Shown: in pieces, positions 1-9,303 of the stretch
How the letters are laid out: every line of letters starts with the position of its first letter
How positions within the stretch are numbered: position 1 is the first letter of the stretch
From: Oceanobacillus sp. Castelsardo
GTDB taxonomy: Bacteria > Bacillota > Bacilli > Bacillales > Amphibacillaceae
Length of the DNA stretch: 62,721 nt
Direction of reading: 5' to 3'
NCBI RefSeq assembly: GCF_001659985.1
Contig: NZ_LYCS01000016.1
Span: forward strand, 1-62,721
Translations under genes and position numbers: made by a program
The notes under the pieces: generated by a model
Databases searched by the model: none
What the model saw: the letters and a program-made list of their open reading frames with translations, nothing else
Told to the model about the DNA's origin: nothing

Positions 1-279
1 ACCAACTAGCTAATGCGCCGCGGGCCCATCTGTAAGTGACAGCTTACGCCGCCTTTTAAACTTCTTATTATGCAATAAAAAGTATTATCCGGTATTAGCT
101 CACGTTTCCGCGAGTTATCCCAGTCTTACAGGTAGGTTGCCCACGTGTTACTCACCCGTCCGCCGCTCTTTCCACTACTTTCATCCCCGAAGGGATGAAA
201 GTAGTTTCCAGCGCTCGACTTGCATGTATTAGGCACGCCGCCAGCGTTCGTCCTGAGCCAAGATCAAACTCTCCAAAAA
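1..279 (-). rRNA. 16S ribosomal RNA, 5' part (continues beyond the left edge)
   Basis: The minus strand carries the conserved 16S 5' region: the universal AGAGTTTGATC site (complement ending at 272), the AATACATGCAAGTCGA block and the GGCGGACGGGTGAGTAACACG block. About the first 280 nt are present, and the gene runs off the left edge. By homology to E. coli numbering, position 1 falls near 279. The V1 hairpin is long, with a GATGAAAGTAGT arm. Confidence 0.97.
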
Positions 280-402
280 AGTTTGTTCAAATTGACACCA
301 ATCAATTTGAAGTTCTTAGCTTTTCAGAAGTATTACCTTCTGTTTTTAAAAGAAAAACGAGTTTCTTTTTTTCTTGACATACTGGTTGTTTTGTTCAGTT
401 TT

Positions 403-412
403 CAAAGAGCAA
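403..412 (-). promoter_or_regulatory. boxA-like antitermination element in the rRNA leader
   Basis: The minus strand reads TGCTCTTTGA about 125 nt upstream of the 16S start. This is the boxA-type sequence found in Bacillus rRNA leaders, where Nus factors load to prevent termination. It lies between promoter P2 and the 16S gene, as expected. Confidence 0.7.
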
Positions 413-445
413 ATTTATTACTCGCTTCGTAACAGCGACTTTCAT

Positions 446-475
446 AATATATCATATTCAACATCTGAATGTCAA
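446..475 (-). promoter_or_regulatory. rRNA operon promoter P2
   Basis: The minus strand shows TTGACA (470-475) and TATATT (446-451) separated by 18 nt, upstream of boxA and 16S. It is the proximal of two tandem sigma-A promoters about 89 nt apart, a spacing like that of tandem rrn promoters in B. subtilis. Confidence 0.75.
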
Positions 476-534
476 CTATTAATTTTTAATTAATTGTCGT
501 TAATTGAAAATGTCTTTCAGAAGCGACAATGACT

Positions 535-564
535 ACTTTATCACGGTCACCTTATTAATGTCAA
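535..564 (-). promoter_or_regulatory. rRNA operon promoter P1
   Basis: The minus strand shows TTGACA (559-564) and TAAAGT (535-540), 18 nt apart, upstream of P2. The consensus -35 and weaker -10 suit a growth-rate-regulated rRNA promoter. The start site is inferred, not shown. Confidence 0.6.
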
Positions 565-622
565 CACATTTTTTTACAAATTAATTATATCCAGTTAAAA
601 GTCCCTTAAAATTACGTCTAGG

Positions 623-678
623 AAAAACGGACAGTACATCACCTCACTACCAACACGCAATGAAATGATACTGTCCGT
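623..678 (-). terminator. Long-loop terminator after ygxA
   Basis: Ten-bp arms (627-636 and 669-678) enclose a loop of 32 nt. On the minus strand the stem is followed by a short T-run. It separates ygxA from the rRNA promoters. The large loop makes it less certain than the other terminators here. Confidence 0.55.
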
Positions 679-691
679 ACTATAACAAAAG

Positions 692-1564
692 CTAAAAATC
701 ACTTATTTTGTATTTCCTATGAAACACCCCAACACCTTTCGTTTCTTCCAACACTGGTAATATAATCTCTTTTTCTTCTAAATAAGAAATGATTACAGAA
801 AGATCAAGTGTATATGGTTCCACAAAAGGATTCATTTTTAATTCAGCATATGACCAGGGTTCATCTTTTGTTCGCATAATACTAAGCAGATGTTCAGCAG
901 ATACTTCTGCCCTATGATTGATTACATAGTCCATCGCCAATATCATTAATTGGATTTTTTTCTCCATTTCTTCACTACTATCGATAAACTCTTCATATAA
1001 CTTATAAATTTCTATATCTATATTTTTAACTTGATTCCAAACGGTCACTTCGGGATAGTAACCTTTCTCTACTACTGCGAGTCTTGCTAAGTAGTGTAAA
1101 GAATAAAATACCTTACTATTCGCATCTTTATAATTCTTGGATGCAAATAATGCTTTTGCTTCGTTATAGCTTTTTACTAACTTACCAAATTCAATGGCTT
1201 TTCTAAGATTTCTTTTTTGAAGAGGAAAATCTCTTAATTTATCCTTCAAATTACTGATATATTCATTTCTGTCGTAGACGACTCTCCCATTAATTACCCA
1301 TTCTACCGCTCTTCTGGAAGAGCTTGTATCAATCCATTCCATTAACGTACTTTCTTTAACAATGTGCATTGCCGCTGTTTCACTAGCACTTTCATAATGT
1401 TTTACAAACCATTCTTGTTCCGCTTCTTTGACAATAATAAGTAGAATGATATCGAAATTATCTGTTAGAGGACTATTTGGATTTGTCTTTTCCATCATTA
1501 AAATACCCAATGTATTCGGATCACTTGCACGCTCTTGATAAATTGGCCTTAAGAAATTCTCCAT
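692..1564 (-). CDS. ygxA: YgxA-like nucleotidyltransferase-fold protein
   Basis: This 290-residue protein matches the B. subtilis YgxA family. The N-terminal half reads as a degenerate nucleotidyltransferase-like domain and the C-terminal half is helical and HEPN-like, but its biochemical role is unknown. The start is ATG 1564 (MENFLRPIYQERAS): GGAGGAAG sits 6 nt upstream, whereas the longer ATG at 1579 overlaps that site. In B. subtilis, ygxA also lies directly upstream of an rRNA operon next to ygzB and perR, so synteny supports the name. Family assignment is solid; function is not known. Confidence 0.85.
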   Translation of the reverse strand: MENFLRPIYQERASDPNTLGILMMEKTNPNSPLTDNFDIILLIIVKEAEQEWFVKHYESASETAAMHIVKESTLMEWIDTSSSRRAVEWVINGRVVYDRNEYISNLKDKLRDFPLQKRNLRKAIEFGKLVKSYNEAKALFASKNYKDANSKVFYSLHYLARLAVVEKGYYPEVTVWNQVKNIDIEIYKLYEEFIDSSEEMEKKIQLMILAMDYVINHRAEVSAEHLLSIMRTKDEPWSYAELKMNPFVEPYTLDLSVIISYLEEKEIILPVLEETKGVGVFHRKYKISDF

Positions 1565-1730
1565 CTCAACTTCCTCCATCTTTCTAAAATTACCTTTACA
1601 TCAAAACAACCAGTATATTTTATCACCAAAATTCGACAAAATTAATATCTATTAATATATTTCGTTATAAATAGGTGAAATCCTTTTTTGCCAGAGAATA
1701 ATGTTTAAACTTTATTCTTCTGAGGTTCCG

Positions 1731-1810
1731 ATTATTGCACACCGTAAAGATTTGCATAAGTACAACTAAGACATTCGTCCAAAAGCTTGATGAACGCTAA
1801 GCTTTCTAAA
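1731..1810 (+). repeat. Dispersed ~90-bp element, copy A
   Basis: Contains the shared core CCGTAAAGATTTGCATAAGT and a TTTCTAA end, found also at 32228-32370, 40085-40172 and (inverted) 41838-41927. This copy is the most diverged at its left end. It occupies most of the gap between ygxA and ygzB. No ORF is present. Confidence 0.65.
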
Positions 1811-1865
1811 AACGAAATATTTCAAAGAATATGCTATACTACTAGTGATATAAAGGAGGAAGATC

Positions 1866-2237
1866 ATGGCTGAACCGAGATTAGTCTATTCAAGCAAAAT
1901 CAATAAAATACGATCCTTTGCTCTTATTCTTATATTTGTAGGGATTCTTTTTATGTATGGGGGCATTTTACTGAAAAAGGTAGAATGGTTAATGTTAATC
2001 TTATTTGCTTTAGGTGTATTAGCAATTGTATTTAGTTTAGTTGTATATGTTTGGATTGGTACCTTATCACTCCGGTCTGTACCAGTTGTTTGTCCGAATT
2101 GTAACAAACCAACAAAAATGCTAGGTCGTGTCGATGCTTGCATGCATTGTAAACAGCCGCTAACTTTAGATAAAAATTTAGAGGGTTTGGATTTTGATGA
2201 GAAATACAATTCCAAACGATACAAAAAGAAAAATTAA
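1866..2237 (+). CDS. ygzB: YgzB family small membrane protein (DUF2614/UPF0295)
   Basis: A 123-residue protein with two predicted membrane helices (about residues 17-36 and 41-65) and a C-terminal zinc-ribbon-like tail. The tail has CPNC near residue 77 and CMHC near 92, so four cysteines could bind a metal. It matches YgzB in length and neighbourhood. The start at 1866 has AAAGGAGG at good spacing. It is transcribed convergently towards perR and shares a bidirectional terminator with it. The function of the family is unknown. Confidence 0.88.
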   Translation: MAEPRLVYSSKINKIRSFALILIFVGILFMYGGILLKKVEWLMLILFALGVLAIVFSLVVYVWIGTLSLRSVPVVCPNCNKPTKMLGRVDACMHCKQPLTLDKNLEGLDFDEKYNSKRYKKKN

Positions 2238-2275
2238 CAAAAGCTATCGCCAATTTAATAGGCGATAGCTTTTGT
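2237..2275. terminator. Bidirectional terminator between ygzB and perR
   Basis: A perfect 15-bp stem (2237-2251 with 2261-2275) and 9-nt loop, with A-rich and T-rich flanks, so it can act on both strands. The ygzB stop codon lies at its left edge. Confidence 0.9.
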
Positions 2276-2283
2276 TTTCCTTC

Positions 2284-2721
2284 TTAATGTTTAGTTACTA
2301 TCTTGCATTCATCACATGTACCATAAACTTCTAATCGGTGATGACTTACATCAAATCCAGTTACTTTTTCAGCTAAAGATTCCACTTCATCTAAGGATGG
2401 GTAGTGAAAATCGACTATTTTACCACATTTATTGCAAATAATATGGTAATGATTAGATGTATTACAATCAAATCGACTAGATGAATCTCCATAGGTCAGT
2501 TCACGAACTAGTCCCACCTCACGCAATACCCTTAGATTATTATATACAGTAGCAACACTCATATTTGGAAACTTACCTTCAAGTGCCTTGTATATTTCAT
2601 CTGCGGTTGGGTGAATCATGGCATTTAATAAATATTCAAGTACTGCATGACGTTGCGGAGTGATACGGACGCCTGATTTCTTTAAAGTATCAATTGCTTG
2701 TCGTAATCGTTCTTCAGACAC
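2284..2721 (-). CDS. perR: Peroxide-sensing Fur-family repressor PerR
   Basis: PerR represses peroxide-defence genes and senses H2O2 through metal-catalysed histidine oxidation. A GTG start at 2721 gives 145 residues, the B. subtilis PerR length, and aligns the N-termini without gaps. AGGTGG lies 6 nt upstream of this GTG but abuts the upstream ATG (2727), so GTG is preferred. In this numbering the regulatory metal ligands H37, D85, H91, H93 and D104 and the zinc cysteines C96, C99, C136 and C139 are all present. The winged-helix DNA-binding region spans about residues 15-80. A PerR box overlaps its promoter, indicating autoregulation. Confidence 0.96.
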   Translation of the reverse strand: MSEERLRQAIDTLKKSGVRITPQRHAVLEYLLNAMIHPTADEIYKALEGKFPNMSVATVYNNLRVLREVGLVRELTYGDSSSRFDCNTSNHYHIICNKCGKIVDFHYPSLDEVESLAEKVTGFDVSHHRLEVYGTCDECKIVTKH

Positions 2722-2775
2722 AGTCATCCACCTCACTTTCGAATCTTTATAATGTATTCTAATAATATTATTAAA

Positions 2776-2822
2776 TTATAATCTTTATAATTAGTTTACA
2801 TTCTCACATGGTATTCTGTCAA
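2776..2822 (-). promoter_or_regulatory. perR promoter with PerR box
   Basis: Minus-strand TTGACA (2817-2822) and TAAACT (2793-2798) are 18 nt apart. Immediately downstream, 2776-2790 matches the Per box consensus TTATAATNATTATAA at 14 of 15 positions. Its position over the likely transcription start fits autorepression, as known for perR in B. subtilis. Confidence 0.8.
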
Positions 2823-2936
2823 TATAAGTACTCTACCCACTAAATAGTATTTCTTTTCTACTATCATTATTCCCTTTTTCATTAGACATCTATCTTCAAA
2901 ACTCGTTCACCACAAGTCAGGATATTTACTACCATC

Positions 2937-3887
2937 TTAATACCCTCTTGTTAAATCGATTTGATTAACATAACTATCCTCATTTCTACGATGGATTTGT
3001 AAGTTTTCCTCAAATATATCCAAAGCTCGATGGACATATTCCGGGGAGAGACCTGATAAATGTGGTGTTAATGTAATATTTTCTTCCGTCCAAAACGGAT
3101 GTCCTTTTGGTAATGGTTCTTCTTTCACTACATCTAATATAGCGTGACCTATTTCCCCTTCTCGTATTGCTTTCAATAAATCTTCCTCTATTACAGCATC
3201 ACCACGCCCCATATTTAAGAAGACAACATGATTTGACATTGCTTTAAATTGCTCATATTTAAAAATATCTTTCGTCTCCACCGTGCGAGGTAACACAGAT
3301 ATAACAAAATCAGCCTGAGATAGGACCTGGTTTAACTCACTAATTTTATAGTTTTCATCAAAGTGCTCTACTTTTTTACCACTTCTAGAAACTCCTATTG
3401 TATGCATTTGAAATGCTTTACCAAGTCGAGCAACTTCGCTCCCAATCGCACCAGCCCCAACAACAATCATTGTTTTTCCAGTTATTTCTCTTAAGTTTAC
3501 AGCATCTTTATCCCATACTTGATTCTCTTCATTTTTGATGAGGGGCTTTTCTTGACGATAAACTTGCAAAAGCATAGATATTGCATATTCAGACATTTGA
3601 ATCTTATGTATGCCCCGTACGTTTGTAACGAATATTCCTCTTTTTTTGATGCTTTCAAATGGTAAATTATCCACCCCAGCAGAAAGCACGTGAATCCATT
3701 TTAAATTCACTGCTTTCCTAATAAATTCTTCATTAATATCACTAGCATAAGTCACATACACTTCCGTATCTTGAATATACGTATTCACTTCATCAATCGT
3801 ATCGCAATAAATAAAATTTTCTTCAGGGAATTTTTCATTTAATTTATTTTGATACTGATCCGCAAGCTTTCTAGAAAAAACAATCAT
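2937..3887 (-). CDS. D-2-hydroxyacid dehydrogenase family oxidoreductase
   Basis: A 316-residue NAD(P)-dependent dehydrogenase that would interconvert a 2-oxoacid and a D-2-hydroxyacid in the cytoplasm. The Rossmann motif GAGAIG is near residue 145. The catalytic Arg (MGRGD), Glu (VKEEPL) and His (TPHLSG) are all visible in order. ATG 3887 is chosen because GGGAGGAA precedes it at good spacing; the frame extends 5 codons further without support. The substrate cannot be told from sequence. It sits between perR and bcp, where B. subtilis has no such gene, so it is a lineage-specific insertion in a conserved neighbourhood. Confidence 0.88.
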   Translation of the reverse strand: MIVFSRKLADQYQNKLNEKFPEENFIYCDTIDEVNTYIQDTEVYVTYASDINEEFIRKAVNLKWIHVLSAGVDNLPFESIKKRGIFVTNVRGIHKIQMSEYAISMLLQVYRQEKPLIKNEENQVWDKDAVNLREITGKTMIVVGAGAIGSEVARLGKAFQMHTIGVSRSGKKVEHFDENYKISELNQVLSQADFVISVLPRTVETKDIFKYEQFKAMSNHVVFLNMGRGDAVIEEDLLKAIREGEIGHAILDVVKEEPLPKGHPFWTEENITLTPHLSGLSPEYVHRALDIFEENLQIHRRNEDSYVNQIDLTRGY

Positions 3888-4002
3888 TACTATTCCTCCC
3901 ACCTTTTTTCTATTCCTTATTATTTTACTTAAATATAATGAATATTGGGAGTTATAGCAATCTCAATTTTAATCAGTCGTTAATTTATCCATTATATAAA
4001 AA

Positions 4003-4036
4003 AAGATGGAGCGTTAATATTTACACACTCCATCTT
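4003..4036 (-). terminator. Terminator after bcp
   Basis: A 9-bp stem (AAGATGGAG at 4003-4011 with its complement at 4028-4036), followed on the minus strand by seven Ts. It ends the bcp transcript. Confidence 0.88.
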
Positions 4037-4048
4037 GCCTATCATATA

Positions 4049-4519
4049 TTAATGTAAGTTCTCCTTAACATAGGTCAAAGCATCTTCCACATGCCCTGCG
4101 ACTTTCACCTTACGATACTCTTTTTGTAGAATGCCTTCTTTATCAATGATAAATGTTGAGCGTTCCACACCGTAATATTCTTTGCCAAAGTTCTTTTTCA
4201 ATTTCCATACATCGAATTCGTCTGCTAGCTTATGTTCTTCGTCTGCCAACAACTCAAATGGTAGATCATGTTTATCGATGAATTTTTGATGTCGCTCAGC
4301 TGGGTCTGGACTCACGCCAAGAATTACAGCATTTAATTTCCCGAAACTCTCATGTTGGTCACGAAAATCACAAGCCTGAGTCGTACAACCAGGCGTCATA
4401 TCTTTTGGATAAAAATATAATACAACATTTTTCCCACGAAAGTCCGATAAACTAATTTGTTCACCATTTTGATTAGGTAATGTAAAGTCTTTTACTACCT
4501 TTCCTACTTCAACTGCCAT
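4049..4519 (-). CDS. bcp: Thioredoxin-dependent peroxiredoxin Bcp (YgaF/PrxQ type)
   Basis: A 156-residue AhpC/TSA-fold peroxidase that reduces H2O2 and organic hydroperoxides with thioredoxin as electron donor. The motif PGCTTQAC gives peroxidatic C45 and resolving C50, the Bcp/PrxQ arrangement. ATG 4519 (MAVEVGK) has GGAGGG 7 nt upstream. In B. subtilis, ygaF lies beside gsaB and perR, and this neighbourhood is kept here. A PerR link is plausible from context, but I see no Per box directly upstream. Confidence 0.95.
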   Translation of the reverse strand: MAVEVGKVVKDFTLPNQNGEQISLSDFRGKNVVLYFYPKDMTPGCTTQACDFRDQHESFGKLNAVILGVSPDPAERHQKFIDKHDLPFELLADEEHKLADEFDVWKLKKNFGKEYYGVERSTFIIDKEGILQKEYRKVKVAGHVEDALTYVKENLH

Positions 4520-4576
4520 TCCGTATCCCTCCAACCTAGTTTTCTATCATCACTATAACATAACGTAAGATTGCTT

Positions 4577-5014
4577 TCACTTATCTCTACTTCGCTCACC
4601 AGATTGGAATAACTTCATCACAAAAGCTGTCGGTAATACATAACCAAGTAATGCCTCAATAATCGCAAGCAACCGTCCAATACCAATAGGCGAAATATCA
4701 CCGTAACCAATTGTAAGTAAAGTTACACCACTAAAATAAATGGAATGAATAATAGAACCAATCATCGTAGGTTGTCGTAACTCTCCATATTCTACTAAAA
4801 TAATCCCCTGAAAAGATAGAATAAAATAAATCATTCCAAACCCGAGTATAACAATCACGTAAATGACTAGTAGTGCCATAAATAATTCACTAGAAAAACG
4901 ACTGTCCCTTAATTCAAATTTAACATGGACTTGCCTTCCACTAATAAACCCCATTATACTTTTTGCTAACACATAACAAATCAAAATAAATATAATCCAA
5001 GGAATTAAAAACAT
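4577..5014 (-). CDS. Small two-helix potassium channel protein
   Basis: A 145-residue protein with an N-terminal hydrophobic helix, a second helix near residues 40-66 and a third at the C-terminus. The pore motif TIGYGD lies near residue 105 between the last two. This is the K+ selectivity filter of the Ion_trans_2 family. No cytoplasmic RCK/TrkA-N domain is fused, so gating is not evident. ATG 5014 is chosen for its AAGGAG; the open frame extends 40 codons upstream without a ribosome site. It is divergent from hemL, with about 180 bp between the start codons. Confidence 0.85.
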   Translation of the reverse strand: MFLIPWIIFILICYVLAKSIMGFISGRQVHVKFELRDSRFSSELFMALLVIYVIVILGFGMIYFILSFQGIILVEYGELRQPTMIGSIIHSIYFSGVTLLTIGYGDISPIGIGRLLAIIEALLGYVLPTAFVMKLFQSGERSRDK

Positions 5015-5194
5015 AACCCCTACTCCTTTTAAAACATATCTATCACATATATATGCACAGATAAAGAAAGGCTTGTCTATTTTATTTTTTAATATCGTTT
5101 TCGTTCCATCTACTAAATCTGAAGGTACATCCATCGTCTTATCTAACTTTTTTTGGTATAGTAAAGTTTGGAATTAGTTTAGGGAGGAAACGCG

Positions 5195-6481
5195 ATGCAA
5201 TTCACAAAATCAGAACAACTACATAAAGAAGCACTAGAACATATTGTAGGTGGGGTTAACTCTCCATCCCGCTCCTATAAAGCAGTTGGCGGCGGTTCTC
5301 CAGTCTACATGGAACGTGGACAAGGTGCATATTTCTATGACGTAGACGGAAATAAATATATTGATTACTTAGCGGCGTATGGTCCAATCATTACTGGACA
5401 CGCACACCCACATATTGCAAAAGCCATTTCTAACGCTGCATCAAATGGGGTATTATTCGGTACCCCAACACAATTGGAAAATAAATTTGCTAAAATGCTA
5501 AAACAAGCTATTCCTTCATTAGAAAAAGTGCGTTTTAATAATTCAGGTACAGAATCTGTCATGACAACCATCCGCGTTGCTCGAGCATATACTGGACGTA
5601 CGAAAGTTTTAAAATTCGCTGGTTGTTATCATGGTCACTTCGATGCAGTACTAGTTGAAGCTGGTTCCGGCCCTTCTACATTAGGAACTCCAGATTCTGC
5701 CGGCGTTCCAGTTTCAACAGCGGAAGATGTAATTACCGTTCCATTTAATGACTTAGATTCTATGAAGAATGCTCTAGATAAATGGGGTAACGAAATTGCT
5801 GCAGTACTAGTAGAACCAATCGTTGGAAACTTTGGTATCGTAGAGCCACATGAGGGATTTTTACAAGAGGTCAATAATTTAGCACACAAAGCCGGTGCAC
5901 TTGTTATTTACGATGAAGTAATTACGGCATTCCGCTTTACTTATGGCAGTGCACAACAGTTGTACGGTGTCGAGCCAGACTTAACAGCTATGGGTAAAAT
6001 CATTGGTGGGGGACTTCCAATCGGAGCTTATGGTGGTCGTAAAGAAATCATGGAACAGGTTGCACCACTTGGCCCAGCATATCAAGCTGGAACCATGTCG
6101 GGAAACCCGGCTTCCATGGCATCTGGAATTGCTTGCTTAGAAGTTCTTAGTGCAGAAGGTGTTTATGAAAAATTAGATCAACTTGGGGAACGATTAGAAA
6201 AAGGTATTCTCGAAAAAGCCAAAGAACACGGTACCCATATTACCGTTAATCGACTAAAAGGAGCACTAACTGTTTATTTTGGAATAGATCAAGTTACCAA
6301 TTATGCTGAGGCTCAAGCAAGTGATGGAGAAGCATTCGGACGATTCTTCAAACTGATGTTAAATGAAGGAATTAACCTCGCTCCATCGAAATATGAAGCA
6401 TGGTTCTTAACTACCGAGCATACAGAAGAGGATATTGACCAAACGATTGAAGCAGTTGGTCGTGCGTTTGCACAGATGTAA
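5195..6481 (+). CDS. hemL: Glutamate-1-semialdehyde 2,1-aminomutase
   Basis: A PLP enzyme of 428 residues that converts glutamate-1-semialdehyde to 5-aminolevulinate for tetrapyrrole synthesis. The PLP lysine is K268 in the motif [12 protein letters not shown], and YDEVITAFR carries the cofactor-binding Asp. B. subtilis has two copies, hemL in the hem operon and gsaB beside ygaD and bcp. Position makes this the gsaB (HemL2) copy, and no other heme gene is nearby. GGGAGG precedes ATG 5195. A symmetrical terminator follows. Confidence 0.94.
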   Translation: MQFTKSEQLHKEALEHIVGGVNSPSRSYKAVGGGSPVYMERGQGAYFYDVDGNKYIDYLAAYGPIITGHAHPHIAKAISNAASNGVLFGTPTQLENKFAKMLKQAIPSLEKVRFNNSGTESVMTTIRVARAYTGRTKVLKFAGCYHGHFDAVLVEAGSGPSTLGTPDSAGVPVSTAEDVITVPFNDLDSMKNALDKWGNEIAAVLVEPIVGNFGIVEPHEGFLQEVNNLAHKAGALVIYDEVITAFRFTYGSAQQLYGVEPDLTAMGKIIGGGLPIGAYGGRKEIMEQVAPLGPAYQAGTMSGNPASMASGIACLEVLSAEGVYEKLDQLGERLEKGILEKAKEHGTHITVNRLKGALTVYFGIDQVTNYAEAQASDGEAFGRFFKLMLNEGINLAPSKYEAWFLTTEHTEEDIDQTIEAVGRAFAQM

Positions 6482-6524
6482 TATAACACTCTCAACCAAT
6501 CATATAATAAAAAATAAACATTTT

Positions 6525-6554
6525 AAAAGGCGGTTCAAATACGAACCGCCTTTT
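6525..6554. terminator. Bidirectional terminator between hemL and ygaD
   Basis: A perfect 12-bp stem (6525-6536 with 6543-6554), AAAAGGCGGTTC and its complement, with T-runs on both strands. Confidence 0.92.
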
Positions 6555-6555
6555 A

Positions 6556-8307
6556 TTAATCATTATCCAAATGCTGTACTTGATATAAATTATAGTAACT
6601 TCCTTGTTGTTCCATCAATTCATCATGTGACCCAATTTCCACAATCTCTCCATTTTCAATAACAACAATGCGATCAGCATGAGTGATTGTTGCTAAACGG
6701 TGTGCAACAATAAATGTTGTTCTGTCAGAAGCTAATTTTTCCATTGTCTCCTGGATGAGATGTTCACTTTCTAAATCTAATGCAGAAGTCGCTTCATCAA
6801 AAATGAGGATAGGTGGATTCTTTAAGAATACCCGCGCAATAGCAACACGCTGCTTTTGTCCACCAGATAACTTAACGCCACGTTCTCCTACAAGTGTGTC
6901 GTAACCTCGAGGAAGATTCATAATAAATTCATGAGCATTAGCCGCCTTTGCTGCAGCAATGACTTCTTCATCAGTTGCGTTAGGGTTTCCCATACGAATA
7001 TTAACCGCAATAGATTCACTAAATAGAATATTATCTTGCAGCACCATTCCAATATTATTTCTTAATGAACGCGCATTGACATCACGAACATCCATACCAT
7101 CTACTTTAATCGAACCCTCAGTCACATCATAAAATCGAGGTATCAAACTAACAATAGTAGATTTTCCTCCACCACTCATTCCAACAAAAGCAATGGTCTC
7201 CCCTTTTCGCACGTTAAGAGATACATTTTTCAAAACACGATTTTCTTCTTCATCATACTGAAAAGATACGTTTTCGATATCAATATTTCCTTCCACTCTT
7301 CCCAGTTTTCTTGCATTTTCTTTATCTTTAATATCATATTTTTCATTCATCAATTCCATCACGCGATCAATCGATGCAATTGCTTGAACAAGCTGTGTAG
7401 ATGAATTCATTAATCTTCTTAAAGGACTGTATACTCTTTCCAAATATCCTATAAATGCCACTAATGTCCCAACACTAATATTTCCTACAATAACTTGATA
7501 ACCACCAAATGCAACAACTAAAAGTGGCGCCAAATCGGTAATCGTATTCGTCACAGCAAAAGTTTTAGCATTCCAATCAACATGCTTCATAGCCCGATTT
7601 AGGAATTCATCATTTCTTTTTCCAAATTGCCCTTGTTCATATTCTTCTAGAGCAAAGCTACGAATAACCGGGATCCCCTGTACTCTCTCGTGCAAATGAC
7701 CTTGCACTTCAGCTAGTGCTTGTGATCTATCACGGGTTAATTGTCGTAATTTCCCGTAAAAATATTTAATCGAAAAACCAAATAAAGGGAATAAAATAAT
7801 CGATACAATGGTCATCCCAATATCCATTGTCATCATAATTCCAATTGCTATTACAATAGTAATAAGGTCTAACCAAACATTCATTAACCCCGTTACTACG
7901 AAAATCTTCGTTTGTTCGACATCATTTATCACCCGGGAAATAACTTCCCCGGTTTTTGTCTTAGAATAGTATTTTAAACTCAGTTTTTGTATGTGGTCAA
8001 ACAGCTTATCCCTTATATCGTAAAGGATTCTATTCCCCACCCACTGACCAAAATATTGTCGAAAATATTCAATTGGCGGCCTTACAATAAGGAAAATCAA
8101 GAAAGCTCCCCCCATAAGCCACGCTAATTCTGTCATTTTTTCGGCATTTGTCATGTCCTGTGGGGTAATAATATCATCGACAACATATTTTAATATTAAT
8201 GGCATTAATAGGGGGATTCCAAATTTAATAATTCCTATAATAATTGTCCAAAATATTTTCCAGATATAAGGTTTTACATATTCCATATATTGTCTTACAG
8301 GACTCAT
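6556..8307 (-). CDS. ygaD: ABC transporter, fused permease-ATPase (YgaD/MsbA type)
   Basis: A 583-residue half-transporter that would work as a homodimeric exporter. The N-terminal ~320 residues form six membrane helices. The ATPase domain follows, with Walker A GMSGGGKST near residue 378, the signature LSGGQ near 482 and Walker B ILIFDEATSALD. This is the type-1 exporter architecture of multidrug/lipid pumps such as BmrA and MsbA; the substrate is unknown. AAGGAAG precedes the ATG. The ygaD place between gsaB and ygaC is conserved with B. subtilis. Confidence 0.92.
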   Translation of the reverse strand: MSPVRQYMEYVKPYIWKIFWTIIIGIIKFGIPLLMPLILKYVVDDIITPQDMTNAEKMTELAWLMGGAFLIFLIVRPPIEYFRQYFGQWVGNRILYDIRDKLFDHIQKLSLKYYSKTKTGEVISRVINDVEQTKIFVVTGLMNVWLDLITIVIAIGIMMTMDIGMTIVSIILFPLFGFSIKYFYGKLRQLTRDRSQALAEVQGHLHERVQGIPVIRSFALEEYEQGQFGKRNDEFLNRAMKHVDWNAKTFAVTNTITDLAPLLVVAFGGYQVIVGNISVGTLVAFIGYLERVYSPLRRLMNSSTQLVQAIASIDRVMELMNEKYDIKDKENARKLGRVEGNIDIENVSFQYDEEENRVLKNVSLNVRKGETIAFVGMSGGGKSTIVSLIPRFYDVTEGSIKVDGMDVRDVNARSLRNNIGMVLQDNILFSESIAVNIRMGNPNATDEEVIAAAKAANAHEFIMNLPRGYDTLVGERGVKLSGGQKQRVAIARVFLKNPPILIFDEATSALDLESEHLIQETMEKLASDRTTFIVAHRLATITHADRIVVIENGEIVEIGSHDELMEQQGSYYNLYQVQHLDND

Positions 8308-8342
8308 GTTTTCAAACTTCCTTTTGCATCTTATTTTTTAGA

Positions 8343-8482
8343 AGAGGCCGAGACAAAAGTATTTTAATCTAGCAAAATCCAAACATGATTGGAGCGAATA
8401 ATCGCTCCGGAAATATCCTTCGCTTAGATAGCGCATTGTTCTTCTTTAAAGTTAAACACTTTAGTTACGTCCCAGCTTTTTA
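8343..8482. repeat. Intergenic repeat-like element with partly inverted ends
   Basis: This ~140-bp stretch fills most of the gap upstream of ygaD. The left end reads GAGGCCGAGACAAAA and the right end GTCCCAGCTTTT, partly complementary (6 of 8 bp). A perfect 7-bp hairpin GGAGCGA/TCGCTCC lies at 8391-8408. Similar GRGACAAAA-type elements recur between genes in Bacillaceae and staphylococci as I recall them. No second copy was seen in this window. No ORF. Confidence 0.45.
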
Positions 8483-8525
8483 GGCAAATTCTATAGTTAC
8501 ACTAATGAGAGCATAAATAGAAAAA

Positions 8526-8548
8526 CCTTGTTACCTTATGTAACAAGG
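8526..8548 (-). terminator. Terminator after ntdp
   Basis: A 9-bp stem (CCTTGTTAC with its complement) and 5-nt loop, followed on the minus strand by TTTTT. It lies about 90 bp beyond the ntdp stop. Confidence 0.75.
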
Positions 8549-8636
8549 AATTTTATTAACCACTAGATGAATGGCCAATATCTAGCGAAACACACACATT
8601 CAGTTAGATTTTTCAACTGAACACATTAAGACGTGG

Positions 8637-9164
8637 TTACCGATACGTTAAAAATCTTTCATACCAATTATCAATAAAATCTGGTGAGAAAGGACCTTTC
8701 CTCTGTCGTACCCATCTTAGTAAGTCCTCCATGTTATTTCGCAATATTTGATCTAATACTTCCGGATAATTCATTAGTCTCTTATGTTCCTCGTATTCAT
8801 CTTCATCTAGAAGATCATACGTCATATCGGGATACACTTTTACATCTAAATCATAATCGATATACTTTAGTCCTTCATCATCATAGACAAACGGAGAGCT
8901 TATATTGCAGTAATAGTATATTCCGTCATTCCGAATCATTCCGATTATATTAAACCAATATTTAGCATGGAAGTAACAAATAGCTGGCTCCCTAGTAATC
9001 CAAGACCTTCCATCACTTTCAATGACAGGTGTTTTATCATTGGCCCCAATTACAACCAATTCATTTCCTTTTAAAACTAACGTATTCTGCCAAACTCTAT
9101 GTAGTTGCCCATTGTGTTTATAGCTTTGAATTTTCATTTTGGACCCTGCATTAGGAGCAACCAT
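8637..9164 (-). CDS. ntdp: DUF402 nucleoside tri-/diphosphatase (YgaC/Ntdp family)
   Basis: A 175-residue DUF402 protein matching B. subtilis YgaC and S. aureus Ntdp, which hydrolyse nucleoside tri- and diphosphates with a divalent metal. The acidic D/E-rich stretch with [11 protein letters not shown] near residue 105 is the conserved metal-binding region. ATG 9164 is used because GGGAG lies upstream; the frame extends 12 codons further. It sits between ygaD and sspE as in B. subtilis. The function is taken from the family. Confidence 0.87.
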   Translation of the reverse strand: MVAPNAGSKMKIQSYKHNGQLHRVWQNTLVLKGNELVVIGANDKTPVIESDGRSWITREPAICYFHAKYWFNIIGMIRNDGIYYYCNISSPFVYDDEGLKYIDYDLDVKVYPDMTYDLLDEDEYEEHKRLMNYPEVLDQILRNNMEDLLRWVRQRKGPFSPDFIDNWYERFLTYR

Positions 9165-9252
9165 AGTATCTCCCTTTCTAATTTCCAATAATCCTTGCAT
9201 ACATTATATAGATAAAAGAAATAAAGATAAAGTATTACGACTATACAATAGG

Positions 9253-9287
9253 AAAAGAGTACTCTACATAGAATAGAGCACTCTTTT
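9253..9287. terminator. Terminator after sspE
   Basis: A 14-bp stem with one G-T pair (9253-9266 with 9274-9287) and T-runs on both sides. It ends the sspE message. Confidence 0.85.
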
Positions 9288-9303
9288 ATGTTTAGTACGA
9301 AAG

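Noticed and set aside
195..432. Overlapping plus-strand ORFs of 60-70 codons
   Set aside because: They lie across the 16S 5' end and rRNA leader on the opposite strand; no ribosome site or family.
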